A stretch of 64,000 bases of DNA from Kutzneria buriramensis (GCF_043575855.1 NZ_CP144375.1:7192001-7256000), one strand, 5' to 3'; positions 1-8,815 are shown, counted from the stretch's first letter. Notes: generated from the sequence alone by a model not told the origin. Made by a program: numbers and translations.

Positions 1-376
1 CGCCTTCGGCGTGCCGGCGGTGGCCGGCGTGCCCGTCACCCACCGGGGCGTCGCGCACGAGGTGGTCGTGGTGTCCGGGCACGTTGCCCCCGACGACCCC
101 CGCTCGCTGGTGGACTGGCCCGCGCTGGCCCGGCTCAAGGGCACCCTGGTGCTGCTGATGGCCGTCGAACGCATCCGTGCCTTCGCCGACGCCCTGCTGA
201 GTGGCCGCCCCGCCGACACCCCCGTAGCGGTGATCCAGGAAGGCACCACCCGCTCCGAGCGCATTCTGCGCACGACTCTCTCCGAGGTCGCGGACCGCGT
301 GCTCGCCGAAGAAATCCGCCCCCCGGCCATCGTCGTCATCGGCCCCGTAGCCGCCCTGGGCGACCACCTCCACTGA
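1..376 (+). CDS. cobA: Uroporphyrinogen-III C-methyltransferase, C-terminal part
   Basis: Only the last ~124 codons are present; the gene begins before the window. This SAM-dependent enzyme methylates uroporphyrinogen III at C2 and C7 to precorrin-2, feeding siroheme and cobalamin synthesis. The visible part holds the family's conserved tail: a PVTHRG segment, a DWPALARLKGTLVLLMAV stretch, DTPVAVIQEGTT, and PPAIVVIGPVAAL at the end. Stop is TGA at 374-376, directly before inverted repeat family A. The tail could belong to a stand-alone CobA or to a CysG-type fusion; the missing N-terminus decides. Family assignment is confident. Confidence 0.93.
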   Translation, partial: AFGVPAVAGVPVTHRGVAHEVVVVSGHVAPDDPRSLVDWPALARLKGTLVLLMAVERIRAFADALLSGRPADTPVAVIQEGTTRSERILRTTLSEVADRVLAEEIRPPAIVVIGPVAALGDHLH

Positions 377-379
377 AAA

Positions 380-475
380 CCCCCGCGAGTCGCGCTCTGG
401 GAACTACCGAATGTGGGTTTCGGGCCTATGCCTGAGACCTACATTCGGTGTGTCTGAGAGCGCGACTCGCGGGGG
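380..475. repeat. Inverted repeat family A, copy 1 (probable bidirectional terminator)
   Basis: A 96-bp palindromic element. Outer arms begin CCCCCGCGAGTCGCGCTCT and return as the complement at 457-475; inner arms carry ACCGAATGT and ACATTCGGT. It fills the gap between convergent cobA and the helicase gene. A second copy of exactly 96 bp lies at 42966-43061, also between convergent genes. Confidence 0.85.
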
Positions 476-494
476 TGTTCGTCAGCGGTTGGGG

Positions 495-2096
495 TCAGTG
501 GTTGTAGCTGCGGCGGCGGTCGCCGCCGTAGCTGCGACCCTCGCCACGGGGACCGCCGTGGCCGTGCTCGCCGCGCGGGCCGCCGTGACCGTGGCCGCCG
601 CGGCTGCCACGCTCGCTGCGGTCGCCGCCGTAGCTGCGCTCGCCCCAGCTGCGGCCGCCGCGCTCGGCGGAGGACCGCTCGCCGCGGTCGCCCCAGCCGC
701 GACGCTGGCCGCCGCCGCCCGTGCCGCCCGGGCGCGGGGTGCGCTTCTTCGGCACGAACTCCGGCACCGGCTCGCCGCTCGGCACGCGGGCGCCGGTGAT
801 GCGCACCAGGTCCTCGTCGCCGGGGCGGACGTTGGTGCTGGTCGGCTTGACGCCGGCCCGCGAGGTCAGGCCGTGCACCGCGCGCCGCTGGTCGTGGGTG
901 ACCAGGGTGACGACGGTGCCGGACTGCCCGGCGCGGGCGGTGCGGCCGGCGCGGTGCAGGTAGTCCTTGGGGTCGGCCGGCGGGTCGACGTGCACGACCA
1001 GGCTGACGTCGTCGACGTGGATGCCGCGGGCGGCGACGTCGGTGGCGACCAGCACCGGGGTGGTGCCGTCCCGGAACTCGTTGAGCACCCGGGTGCGGGC
1101 GTTCTGTGCCTTGCCGCCGTGCAGCGCGCCGGCGTGCACGCCGATGGAGCGCAGCTTCTTGGTGAGCCGGTCCACGTGGTGCTTGGTGCGCACGAACATG
1201 ATCGTGCGGCCCTCGCGGGCGGCGACCTCGTTGATCACGTCCGGCTTGTCGTCGTTGGAGACCATCAGCAGGTGGTGCTCCATGGTGGTGACGCTGCCGG
1301 TGGGCGGCGACACCGAGTGCACGACCGGGTTGTTCAGGTACTCGCGGACCAGCTTGTCCACGTCCCGGTCCAGCGTGGCCGAGAACAGCAGCTTCTGGCC
1401 GCCGGGCGCCACCAGGTCCAGGATCGCCCGGACCTGCGGCATGAAGCCCATGTCGGCCATCTGGTCGGCCTCGTCCAGGGCGGTGAACTCCACGTCGGAC
1501 AGCACGCAGGTGCCCTGCCGGACGTGGTCGGACAGCCGGCCCGGGGTGGCGATCAGCAGGTCGACGCCGCGGCGCAGCTGGTCGGCCTGGCGGGTGAACG
1601 AGGTGCCGCCGACGACGGTGCGGCACCACAGGCCCAGCGCCCGCGCGTACGGGGTGAGGGCGTCGCTGACCTGCATGGCCAGCTCACGGGTGGGGACGAG
1701 CACGATGGCGCGCGGGTGCAGCGGCTTGGCGTGGCCGCCGTTGAGCCGGCTCAGCAGCGCCAGGCCGAAGGCCAGCGTCTTGCCGGAGCCGGTCTGGCCG
1801 CGGCCGAGCACGTCGCGGCCGGCCATGGTGTCGGGCAGGGTGGCGGCCTGGATCGGGAACGGCTCGGTGATGCCGTTGGCGGTCAGCGCGTCCAGCAGGG
1901 GCTTGGCCAGCCCCAGCTCCTCGAACGTCGGCAGCGGGCCCTCGGGCAGCGTGGACGGGATGTCCTCGGCGATGATCGGCTGGTACGCCTCGACGGGCTT
2001 GTTGCTGCGACGGTTCGGCCGACGGCGGTAGCCGCCGTTGCCGCCGCGGGAAGAGGAAGAGTTGCCGTAACGGCGGTCGGACGATGGTGCGGGCAC
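495..2096 (-). CDS. DEAD-box ATP-dependent RNA helicase
   Basis: ATP-driven RNA unwinding, probably ribosome assembly or mRNA remodelling. All core motifs are visible in the 533-aa product: Q-motif region (58-83), Walker A GQTGSGKT (100-107), PTRELA (135-140), TPGR (184-187), DEAD (208-211), SAT (239-241) and HRAGRTARAG (381-390). The last ~90 residues are a basic RGG/GHGG tail typical of cold-shock type helicases. I chose GTG at 2096 because GGAAGG lies 6 nt upstream; the frame stays open to 2273 without a signal. A -10 candidate at 2259-2264 (TATAGT on the minus strand) would give a leader of ~150 nt, as in cold-inducible helicases. Family certain; physiological role inferred. Confidence 0.93.
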   Translation of the reverse strand: MPAPSSDRRYGNSSSSRGGNGGYRRRPNRRSNKPVEAYQPIIAEDIPSTLPEGPLPTFEELGLAKPLLDALTANGITEPFPIQAATLPDTMAGRDVLGRGQTGSGKTLAFGLALLSRLNGGHAKPLHPRAIVLVPTRELAMQVSDALTPYARALGLWCRTVVGGTSFTRQADQLRRGVDLLIATPGRLSDHVRQGTCVLSDVEFTALDEADQMADMGFMPQVRAILDLVAPGGQKLLFSATLDRDVDKLVREYLNNPVVHSVSPPTGSVTTMEHHLLMVSNDDKPDVINEVAAREGRTIMFVRTKHHVDRLTKKLRSIGVHAGALHGGKAQNARTRVLNEFRDGTTPVLVATDVAARGIHVDDVSLVVHVDPPADPKDYLHRAGRTARAGQSGTVVTLVTHDQRRAVHGLTSRAGVKPTSTNVRPGDEDLVRITGARVPSGEPVPEFVPKKRTPRPGGTGGGGQRRGWGDRGERSSAERGGRSWGERSYGGDRSERGSRGGHGHGGPRGEHGHGGPRGEGRSYGGDRRRSYNH

Positions 2097-2258
2097 AAAT
2101 AACCTTCCGGAACGTGGCACGTCTCGGGGAAGGCGCCGCGGAAGGTCGCGGAGATTCACAAGGACGGGCCCGGCGCGCTTGTCCGCGCCGATGGTGGGTG
2201 GGTCGCACCGCGAACCTGTGTGGAGTCGGTGGCGGGTTCGCCACAGCGGTGCGTCATA

Positions 2259-2264
2259 ACTATA
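2259..2264 (-). promoter_or_regulatory. Candidate -10 box of the DEAD-box helicase gene
   Basis: TATAGT on the minus strand, about 163 nt before the chosen GTG, in an AT-rich spot of an otherwise GC-rich gap. No convincing -35 is seen. If used it creates a long leader. Confidence 0.4.
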
Positions 2265-2314
2265 TCTGATCAACGGGGCGGTCCCGACCAGCAGGCCAGT
2301 GAGCTCGCTAACCA

Positions 2315-2344
2315 GGTGTTGTGGCCCCGCAGGACCACAACACC
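2315..2344 (-). terminator. Hairpin after the RIO kinase gene
   Basis: Perfect 10-bp arms GGTGTTGTGG and CCACAACACC with a 10-nt loop, starting 9 nt beyond the RIO kinase stop codon. No strong T-run follows. Confidence 0.6.
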
Positions 2345-2352
2345 CGATCCGC

Positions 2353-3303
2353 TCAGCCCATTCCCGCCTCCGCCAGGAGCTCCGCGATCAGCCCGTCGGC
2401 GTCGGACATCTCCACCGGCAGGCCCCTGCCCGCGAACCAGGACGTGATGTTGCGCACGTCCCGGGCCAGGAACTCGGGCCCACGCGGGTTGGCCACCACG
2501 TCGACCACCTGCGGCAGGTCGATCAGCATCAGCCGGTCCTCGTGCACCAGCAGGTTGTACGCGGACAGGTCGCCGTGGGCCAGGCCCAGCGACGCCAGCG
2601 CGCGCAGCGCCGCCCCCAGCTGGTACCAGAGGTCCCGCAGCTGTGGGCCGACCGGCCGCAGCTGCGCCAGCCGCGGCGCGGCCGCCCCCTCGTCGTCGCC
2701 GAGGAACTCCAGCAGCAGCTCGGTGCCGGTGCGCTGCACCGGGTACGGCACGGGCGCGCCGACCGTCCACAGCCGACTCAGCGCCACGAACTCCGCGACC
2801 GCCCACTGCTCGGCGATCAGGTTGCGGCCGAACGTGGTGCGGGTGGCGATGGCCCGCATCTCACGGGATTTGCGCAGCCTGCGACCCTCCAGATACCCGG
2901 CGTCGCGGTGGAACATCCGGTGGTCGTTGCTGCGGTACCGCTTGGCGGCCAGCAGCGTGGTCCGGTCGGAGCCGGGCAGCGACCGGCGCACCAGGTGCAC
3001 GTCGGCCTCCTTGCCGGTCTTCACCGGCCCCAGCTCGTAGTCCACGGCCGCCGCCTCGGTGATCAGCCAGTCCGGCCGGGGCGTCGGTCCCAGGTCGCCG
3101 TCGCCCCAGGTGGACCAGCGGTCGGCCCCTTCGGGCAGCGGATCCCCGATCGCGTCCTCCGCGTCCGCGCGCTGCTGGGCGAGCAGCCCCCTGGCCTCCT
3201 CGGTCAGCCGGCCGCGGCGGGTGGGACGGGGTGTGTCGTCGTCGAACCGGCGCTTGCCGCGCCGGCGTTCGGGCAGGTCGAAATCGAAATCGTGCTCGCG
3301 CAC
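2353..3303 (-). CDS. RIO-family atypical serine kinase
   Basis: A 316-aa protein kinase-like enzyme of the RIO1 group. Visible: the ATP-binding VKTGKEADVHL segment (94-104), catalytic-lobe lysine in AAKRYR (K121), catalytic loop HGDLSAYN (243-250, D245) and metal-binding IDLPQ (261-265, D262). These are the RIO1 signatures, so the fold and active site look intact. The N-terminal ~60 residues are acidic/basic and probably disordered. Start is GTG 3303, preceded by GAGGAG at a 9-nt spacing; the longer frame to 3450 lacks a signal. Bacterial RIO substrates are largely unknown and the neighbours do not help. Confidence 0.88.
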   Translation of the reverse strand: MREHDFDFDLPERRRGKRRFDDDTPRPTRRGRLTEEARGLLAQQRADAEDAIGDPLPEGADRWSTWGDGDLGPTPRPDWLITEAAAVDYELGPVKTGKEADVHLVRRSLPGSDRTTLLAAKRYRSNDHRMFHRDAGYLEGRRLRKSREMRAIATRTTFGRNLIAEQWAVAEFVALSRLWTVGAPVPYPVQRTGTELLLEFLGDDEGAAAPRLAQLRPVGPQLRDLWYQLGAALRALASLGLAHGDLSAYNLLVHEDRLMLIDLPQVVDVVANPRGPEFLARDVRNITSWFAGRGLPVEMSDADGLIAELLAEAGMG

Positions 3304-3463
3304 TGGTGAGGTCTCCTCAAGAAAAGAACTGGGAAGACGTCCCCACCGAGCGGTCGTCGCTACGCGGACCTCGGCGGGACGCCGGGACGGGTGCGGGCCA
3401 CGCCCCAGACGACAGTCGTTGCCACAGCGCACCTCCTCCGGTCGATCCACGCCGGTACGAAAA

Positions 3464-3490
3464 CGGTCGGCGGGATACTCCCGCCGACCG
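3464..3490 (-). terminator. Intrinsic terminator of the first PF04672-type methyltransferase
   Basis: Perfect 12-bp arms CGGTCGGCGGGA and TCCCGCCGACCG with a 3-nt loop, 20 nt past the stop of the gene at 3510. Read on the minus strand it is followed by TTTTCG, a short U-run, so a classical intrinsic terminator. Confidence 0.85.
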
Positions 3491-3509
3491 CCGCGTCAAA
3501 GCAACTGAT

Positions 3510-4316
3510 TTACGGCTTGCGGCCCACGGCCGCGTACACCGCGGACTCCTCCGGGTGCTCGCCGACGTCCTCCGGCGACTCCGGGTGCCATTCCGGCGTG
3601 AACACCACGCCCGGCTCCACCAGTTCGAATCCGTCGAACATGGCGGCGAACTGGTCCCTGGTGCGGGCCGTCACCGGATTCTGGCTGTTGCGGTACAGGT
3701 CGATGAGCTGCCGGATCTGCTCGCCCATGGCGTCCATGGTCACGTGCGACAGCGCCAGGTAGCTGCCGCTGGGCAGCGCGGCCCGGTAGCGGGCGGCCAG
3801 CCCCAGCGGGTCGTCGGACTCGGGGATGAAGTGGTAGACGGCGACGGTGAGCAGCCCGATCGGGCGGCTGAAGTCGAGCATCTGCCGGGTGCGGTCGTTG
3901 CCCAGGATGCTGTCCGGGTCGCGCAGGTCGGCCTCGATGGCCACCGCGTTCGGGTTGCCTTCCAGCAGCAGGTCGCTGTGCGCGACCGCGACCGGCTCGT
4001 TGTCCACGTAGACGATGCGCGCGTCCGGGTTGGCCTTCTGCGCGATCTCGTGCACGTTGCCGGCGGTGGGGATGCCGGAGCCGATGTCCAGGAACTGGTC
4101 GACGCCCTGCTCGGTCAGGTAGCGCACGGCGCGGCGCAGGAAGGCCCGGTTGAGCCGGGTGAAGTCGAAGACGCCCGGGGCGACCGCGGCGACCTTGCGG
4201 CCGAGCTCCCGGTCCACCTCGAAGTTGTAGCTGCCGCCGAGGAAGAAGTCGTACAGCCTGGCCGCGCTGGCCTTCTCGATGTCGACATCCTTGGGAGCCC
4301 AGTCCGGCCGATCCAC
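3510..4316 (-). CDS. SAM-dependent methyltransferase, PF04672 (DUF574) family
   Basis: A 268-aa protein of an actinobacterial methyltransferase family of unknown substrate. Diagnostic sequences: SAARLYDFFLGGSYNFEVD near the N-terminus, the SAM-binding FLDIGSGIPTAGNVHEIAQ motif I, and VYVDNEPVAVAHS after the second strand. GTG 4316 is preferred (AAGGGG ~10 nt upstream); a TTG one codon earlier is possible. With this start its first 20 residues align without gaps with the second family member at 42154-42963. It ends in a strong terminator and looks monocistronic. Function beyond methyl transfer is not assignable. Confidence 0.9.
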   Translation of the reverse strand: MDRPDWAPKDVDIEKASAARLYDFFLGGSYNFEVDRELGRKVAAVAPGVFDFTRLNRAFLRRAVRYLTEQGVDQFLDIGSGIPTAGNVHEIAQKANPDARIVYVDNEPVAVAHSDLLLEGNPNAVAIEADLRDPDSILGNDRTRQMLDFSRPIGLLTVAVYHFIPESDDPLGLAARYRAALPSGSYLALSHVTMDAMGEQIRQLIDLYRNSQNPVTARTRDQFAAMFDGFELVEPGVVFTPEWHPESPEDVGEHPEESAVYAAVGRKP

Positions 4317-4389
4317 CAACGCCCACCCCTTCCGCCTCGCCCGGGGAATCCGCCCGGCGAATCCTAGTGATCGCGGCGGGACGGCGACA

Positions 4390-6516
4390 TCACCAGTCCG
4401 GGTCGACCGTGCCCGCGATGATCATCGGCTCCACCTCGAACGGCAGCGACGGCGGCCCGAACCAGTCGCCCTGGCCCAACTCCACGCCGAGTTCCCGCAG
4501 CGCCACGGCGTGCCGCTCGTGGTGCACGCCGGCCGCGTGCACCGGCAGCTCGGCCAGCTGGGCCGCCGACACCACGCCACCGATCGCCCGTTCGGCCGAG
4601 GGTTCCGGCTTGTCGTCCTCACCGAGCGTGGCCACGAACTCGGGGGCCAGCTTCACGCCGTGCAGCGGCAGCCCGCCGAACCCGTGCGGGCAGCAGCTCG
4701 CGGTCATGCCGCCGACCAGCACCTTGAAACCCAGGTCGGTCAGCACGGTCAGCACCTCGGCCGGGTCGCCGTCGGCGTCGCGCAGCATGTCGGGGGACAC
4801 CTCCAGCACCAGCTGCTCGGCGCGGGCGCCGCTGGCGTCGAGCACGGCCAGCAGCAGCGCCGACAGGTCCTGGTCGCCCACCATCCGGTCGGACAGCGCC
4901 ACCGACAGCGGCGGCGTGCGGTCGCCGTGCTCGTCGTGCCACTCCCGGGCCTGGTCGCATGCCTGCCGCAGGGCCCAGGAGCCCAGCGGCAGCATGTGCC
5001 CGGTGCGCTCGGCCAGGTGCAGAAAGTCCTTGGCGGACAACATGCCCTGCTCCGGGTGGTCCCACGAGACGACCAGCGAGAAGCCGGCCAGGCCGCGGTT
5101 GGCGACGCGGGCGACGGGCTCGAACTCGACGGCGAACTGGCCGCCGCGCAGCGCCGCCGGGAGCTGCGCGGCCAGCTCGAAGTCGCGCCGCTGCCGGCTG
5201 CCGCGGTCCGCCTCGAACAGCTGCCACTGGGCCCGGCCGTCCCGCTTTGCCCACTGCAGCGCCAGTTCCGCGTCCGCGAGCAGCCGGAACGGGTTCGAGC
5301 CGGCGGCCGCCCGCTCCACGATGCCGACGCTGGAGGTCACCGAGTACTCGCGGCCGGCGGCGAGCACCGGCTCGGCGATCCGGGCCATCGCCCGCTCGAC
5401 GACGTCGATCATGCCCTGGGTGCTGGAGCGCACCGCCAGCAGCGCGAACCGGTCGCCGTCGACCCGGCCGAGCAGGCCCGTGTCGTCATCGACGACGGCC
5501 CGCAGCCGGTCCGCGGCGGTCTTGAGGATCTTGTCGCCGACCTGGTCGGACGCGCCGGCGTTGATCACCGACAGGCCGTCCAGGCCGAAGCAGGCCAGCC
5601 CGATCCGGTCGCCCGGGCCGAGGCCGCCGACCGCGGTCTCCACCTTGGACATGAACAGCGCCCGGTTGTGCAGGTTGGTCAGCGGGTCGTGGGCCACCTG
5701 GTGCGACCAGCGGTCCTGCAACAGGTGCAGGTCGGTGATGTCCTCGATCATCACCACCGGGTAGTCCGGCAGGCCGTTCTCGTCCTTGATCAGGGTGACC
5801 GCGATGTGCACCCAGATCGGCTCGTTGTCGCTGCGCAGCATCTGCTGCTCGGAGCGCAGCGAGGTGAACTGGCCGTTGATCAGCTTGCGGTAGGCCGTCG
5901 ACACCTCCTCGGCGTCCTTGCGCGGCATCAGGTCGTACGGCGTGCGCTGGCGCAGCTCGTCGGCGCTGTAGCCGAGCATCTCCTGCATCGCCAGGTTGGA
6001 GTTGACGATGTGGCCCTGGATGTCGCCGATGGCGATGCCGACCACCGACTCGGTGAACACCGTGCGGAACCGGCGTTCGCTGGCGCGCAGGGCCTTCTCG
6101 GCCGCGTCGCGGGCCCGGAACACCGCCTTCTTCAGCGTTTCCTGCTGGAGGAAGATGTGGTCCCGCAACGCGTCCACGTAGCCGCCGGCGACCGCGCCCA
6201 GCAGGTCCACCAGCCGGTCGTCGTCGGCCTCGCTGCGCAGGTACCGGCTGAGCACCCGGATCGTGGCGTCCAGTGCCTTCGGGCCGACCAGCTGGCTGGC
6301 CACCAGGCCGCGGCCGACCTCCAGGGCGGGCGAGTGGTCGAACTGCTCGGCGTGCAGCGAGGTCATCAGCAGCTCGGCGAAGCCGGTCAGGATGACGTTG
6401 AGTTCGCCGCGGGACAGCGGGACGTTGCTGGTCGGCAGCACCGCGCCGGTCCACAGCCGCGCGAACTCCGCGAGGCCGGGGTACATCGACCCGCCCTGCT
6501 CGTCCTCGCCCGTCAT
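4390..6516 (-). CDS. PAS-GGDEF-EAL protein with degenerate catalytic motifs
   Basis: A 708-aa cyclic-di-GMP type signalling protein. Order: an N-terminal all-alpha sensor-like region (1-140), PAS domain with a short coiled linker (about 140-265), GGDEF domain (about 270-430) and EAL domain (about 440-690). The GGDEF signature is replaced by GRVDGDRFALL, and the EAL signature by AGFSLVVSW; the later DDFGTGYSSL-type loop is also lost (VGGMTASCCPHGFGG). The protein therefore probably neither makes nor degrades c-di-GMP and may act as a binding or protein-interaction sensor. Start ATG 6516 has GGAGAGG upstream. Soluble: no membrane segment seen. Confidence 0.88.
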   Translation of the reverse strand: MTGEDEQGGSMYPGLAEFARLWTGAVLPTSNVPLSRGELNVILTGFAELLMTSLHAEQFDHSPALEVGRGLVASQLVGPKALDATIRVLSRYLRSEADDDRLVDLLGAVAGGYVDALRDHIFLQQETLKKAVFRARDAAEKALRASERRFRTVFTESVVGIAIGDIQGHIVNSNLAMQEMLGYSADELRQRTPYDLMPRKDAEEVSTAYRKLINGQFTSLRSEQQMLRSDNEPIWVHIAVTLIKDENGLPDYPVVMIEDITDLHLLQDRWSHQVAHDPLTNLHNRALFMSKVETAVGGLGPGDRIGLACFGLDGLSVINAGASDQVGDKILKTAADRLRAVVDDDTGLLGRVDGDRFALLAVRSSTQGMIDVVERAMARIAEPVLAAGREYSVTSSVGIVERAAAGSNPFRLLADAELALQWAKRDGRAQWQLFEADRGSRQRRDFELAAQLPAALRGGQFAVEFEPVARVANRGLAGFSLVVSWDHPEQGMLSAKDFLHLAERTGHMLPLGSWALRQACDQAREWHDEHGDRTPPLSVALSDRMVGDQDLSALLLAVLDASGARAEQLVLEVSPDMLRDADGDPAEVLTVLTDLGFKVLVGGMTASCCPHGFGGLPLHGVKLAPEFVATLGEDDKPEPSAERAIGGVVSAAQLAELPVHAAGVHHERHAVALRELGVELGQGDWFGPPSLPFEVEPMIIAGTVDPDW

Positions 6517-6555
6517 GACGCCTCTCCAGCCGCGATCAGACGACTGTAGCCCGGA

Positions 6556-7287
6556 TCAGTCGGTCACAACGAGGTCAACTGCGCGGTCCCCGGTCTGCCG
6601 CAGCGTGAGTCCGGCGGCGGTCGCCGTGCGGACCAGCGCGGACACCGTCGAGGGCTCTCGCGCGGCGGTTGTCAACACGCGGGCGAGGCGTCCCTTGTAC
6701 GCCTTGTTGAAGTGGCTGACGGTCTTGCCGTTGGGCATGATCACCTTTACTGCCACCGCATCCGGGATCCGGGCCAGTGCCGCGTACGCGCCCGAGCGCA
6801 TGTCGATCACCAGCTCGTCCGCGGCGGCCAGCACCGGCTCCAGCTCCGGCCGCCACAGCGCGGCGAGCGTGCCGATGCCGGGCAGCGTGCTCCCGCCGGA
6901 GAGCCGGTAGGCGGGGATCGGGTCGCCGGCGCGGACGACACCGAACAACGCGGAGGCCACGGCGAGGCGTTTCTCGGCGCGGGCGCGTTCCGCCTTGGAC
7001 AGCGACTTCGCGTCCAGGGCGTCGTAGAGCACGCCGGTGTAGCGGGACAGCGCCGGCGCGGTCGCCGACGTGCGCAGCGCGGCGTTGCGGTGCACCTCGT
7101 GCTGCTGGCGTTCCGACAGGTCCAGCGCCCGCAGGCTCGCCGGCACGTCCGCCGCCAGCGTCACCAGGGCGTCGGCCAGCTTGCGGCGCAGCGGCGTCAG
7201 CTCGGGGAAGGACAGCGCGTCCAGGTCGAGCGGGCCGCCGGCGCCGCCGTCGGACTTCGTCTCGGACGGGGGAAGCAGCACCAGCAC
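6556..7287 (-). CDS. yaaA: Peroxide stress protein YaaA (DUF328 family)
   Basis: A 243-aa member of the YaaA/DUF328 family, which in E. coli limits free iron and oxidative DNA damage under peroxide stress. The hallmark N-terminus LLPPSETK, RYTGVLYDAL and the C-terminal FNKAYKGRLAR are all present. Start GTG 7287 sits 6 nt behind a TAATCT -10 box (7294-7299, minus strand), predicting a leaderless mRNA. Length is normal for the family. Confidence 0.93.
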   Translation of the reverse strand: MLVLLPPSETKSDGGAGGPLDLDALSFPELTPLRRKLADALVTLAADVPASLRALDLSERQQHEVHRNAALRTSATAPALSRYTGVLYDALDAKSLSKAERARAEKRLAVASALFGVVRAGDPIPAYRLSGGSTLPGIGTLAALWRPELEPVLAAADELVIDMRSGAYAALARIPDAVAVKVIMPNGKTVSHFNKAYKGRLARVLTTAAREPSTVSALVRTATAAGLTLRQTGDRAVDLVVTD

Positions 7288-7335
7288 CCGCCGAGATTAC
7301 CGCGAGCCGCCGACCTGAAGGCTTCGCGGCGGGCC

Positions 7336-7365
7336 TTGTCCCCCCGACGTGATCGCGCTTACACT
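7336..7365 (+). promoter_or_regulatory. Promoter of the secreted jelly-roll gene
   Basis: TTGTCC (7336-7341) and TACACT (7360-7365) with an 18-bp spacer, giving an 80-nt leader before GTG 7452. Confidence 0.55.
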
Positions 7366-7451
7366 CGGATTTGCCTCCGCCTCACGCCACTTTCCCGTGG
7401 TTCCGCTCGCCCTGTCGAATTTCGGGCGGACCCGGGTCGAGGAGGATGCCC

Positions 7452-8048
7452 GTGTCTCGACGCACTCGCGCTCTCGGGGGAATTCTGGCCGCGGCGGCCC
7501 TGTTTCTCGTCGCGCCCAATGCCTATGCCCAGGTCGAAAGCGGCACCTGGAAGACGTGGAATCCCGGCTTCAAGGTCCAGACGGTCGGCTGCGGCTCGGC
7601 CAGCGGCTCGACGTTCAAGCTGACCTGCTCCAGCAGCAGCGGCGAGCAGCGGGCGGAGCGTCGCTACGACACCTACAGCAGCGGCACCCACCAGTTCGAG
7701 GGCTATTTCAAAATTAACAGCATGGGCGGCAGCCGGATCAGCCTGAAGCAGACGTTCAACGAGAACAACGGGCCGTTCTTCCTGCTGGGTGTCGAGGCCG
7801 GTGGACGCATGTACGACGTGGAGGGCGGAGCCACCATTTCGGGCTCCGCGACCGTCGGAACCACGGTTCGCGTCAATACTGTGAACCAGGTCGGCAACAC
7901 GCACCGCACCTACATCAACGGGTCGCTGAAGAACACGGTTTCGAGCCCGGGCGGCAGCTACTACGACAAGTTCGGGGCGTACCGGACGTCCACCGGGCAG
8001 GGGCCGATCTCGGTCACCTGGAGCAACATCAAGTTCTGGACGAAGTGA
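7452..8048 (+). CDS. Secreted beta-sandwich protein, polysaccharide-lyase-like
   Basis: A 198-aa exported protein: basic SRRTR, hydrophobic core, and a signal peptidase site after APNAYA. The mature part is Trp/Gly/Ser-rich and beta-strand rich. It has an RAERRYDTYSSG segment, a GYFKI strand, YYDKFGAYRT and a final SVTWSNIKFW strand. This layout resembles concanavalin-like jelly-roll polysaccharide lyases (PL7-like), but their usual QIH/QVH motif reads KQTF, so activity is uncertain; glycan binding is the alternative. GTG 7452 has GAGGAGG 6 nt upstream; ATG 7446 is too close to it. It is followed by a hairpin and a lipoprotein gene, perhaps co-expressed. Confidence 0.7.
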   Translation: MSRRTRALGGILAAAALFLVAPNAYAQVESGTWKTWNPGFKVQTVGCGSASGSTFKLTCSSSSGEQRAERRYDTYSSGTHQFEGYFKINSMGGSRISLKQTFNENNGPFFLLGVEAGGRMYDVEGGATISGSATVGTTVRVNTVNQVGNTHRTYINGSLKNTVSSPGGSYYDKFGAYRTSTGQGPISVTWSNIKFWTK

Positions 8049-8054
8049 GCCGCC

Positions 8055-8084
8055 GGCCGCCCGTCCGGATCGGGGCGGGCGGCC
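8055..8084 (+). terminator. Hairpin between jelly-roll gene and lipoprotein gene
   Basis: Arms GGCCGCCCG and CGGGCGGCC (9 bp, 12-nt loop) start 7 nt after the stop. No T-run; may attenuate rather than end transcription. Confidence 0.5.
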
Positions 8085-8107
8085 ACCCCGACCGCCGAGG
8101 CAACCCT

Positions 8108-8806
8108 GTGAAACGTGCGCTCGTGCTCTGCTGCGCCGCCGTCGGGGCGGCGCTGACCGCCTGCTCCGCCGCGGCGACCCCGCCGGCCGGCATCATGCTG
8201 GCCGCCACCATGACCTCGCCCGTCGACATCCGGCTGGACTGGACCGGGAGCGACCCGGCCGCCGCCGGCCGGATCATCGAGTTCGCCACTGCGTCGGGCG
8301 GGCCGTGGACGACGTTGCAGTTCATGCCGGTGCGGCAGAACAGCTACACCCACCCCAACCTGATGCCGCAGACCCCGTTCTACTACCGGCTCCGCCCCTA
8401 CTACGGACCGGCGTCCACCGCGGTCGACGTCACCGTGCCGGGCGGCGCCGGCGACCAGCCCACCGACTTCCCGGCGCCCGCCACCTTGCCGGGCGGGCCG
8501 GCGGTGACCCACTCCATCCGCGACGGCTCCACCGCCGGGGCCCCGACCGGGCTGAAGGCGAAAGTCATTCAGGACAACGGGATCCAGCTGACCTGGACCG
8601 ACAACGCCAGCGACGAGGAGGGCTACCTCGTGGAGGACAAGCCCGCCGGCGCCGCCGACTACTCGGTGGTGGCCACGCTGGACAAGGACATCAACTCGTT
8701 CGCCCTGATCACCCTGCCCGACGAGAAGGAGGCGTCCTACCGGGTGCGGGCGTTCTACTACGGCCCGTCCTCCAACGTCGTCACGAGAACCACCGGCGGC
8801 CAGTGA
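8108..8806 (+). CDS. Lipoprotein with two fibronectin-III-like domains
   Basis: A 232-aa exported protein anchored by a lipobox (LTAC, about residue 17-20) after a short signal peptide. Two FnIII-like beta-sandwich units are visible: one around DIRLDWTGSDP...YYRLRPYYGP and one around APTGLKAKVIQDNGIQLTWTDNASDEEGY...YRVRAFYYGPSS. Such modules usually mediate binding on the cell surface or link glycan-active domains; no catalytic domain is present. Start GTG 8108 has a weak GAGG upstream; the open frame before it is not signal-like. It may be translated with the secreted protein just upstream. Confidence 0.75.
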   Translation: MKRALVLCCAAVGAALTACSAAATPPAGIMLAATMTSPVDIRLDWTGSDPAAAGRIIEFATASGGPWTTLQFMPVRQNSYTHPNLMPQTPFYYRLRPYYGPASTAVDVTVPGGAGDQPTDFPAPATLPGGPAVTHSIRDGSTAGAPTGLKAKVIQDNGIQLTWTDNASDEEGYLVEDKPAGAADYSVVATLDKDINSFALITLPDEKEASYRVRAFYYGPSSNVVTRTTGGQ

Positions 8807-8815
8807 GAACCCGCC

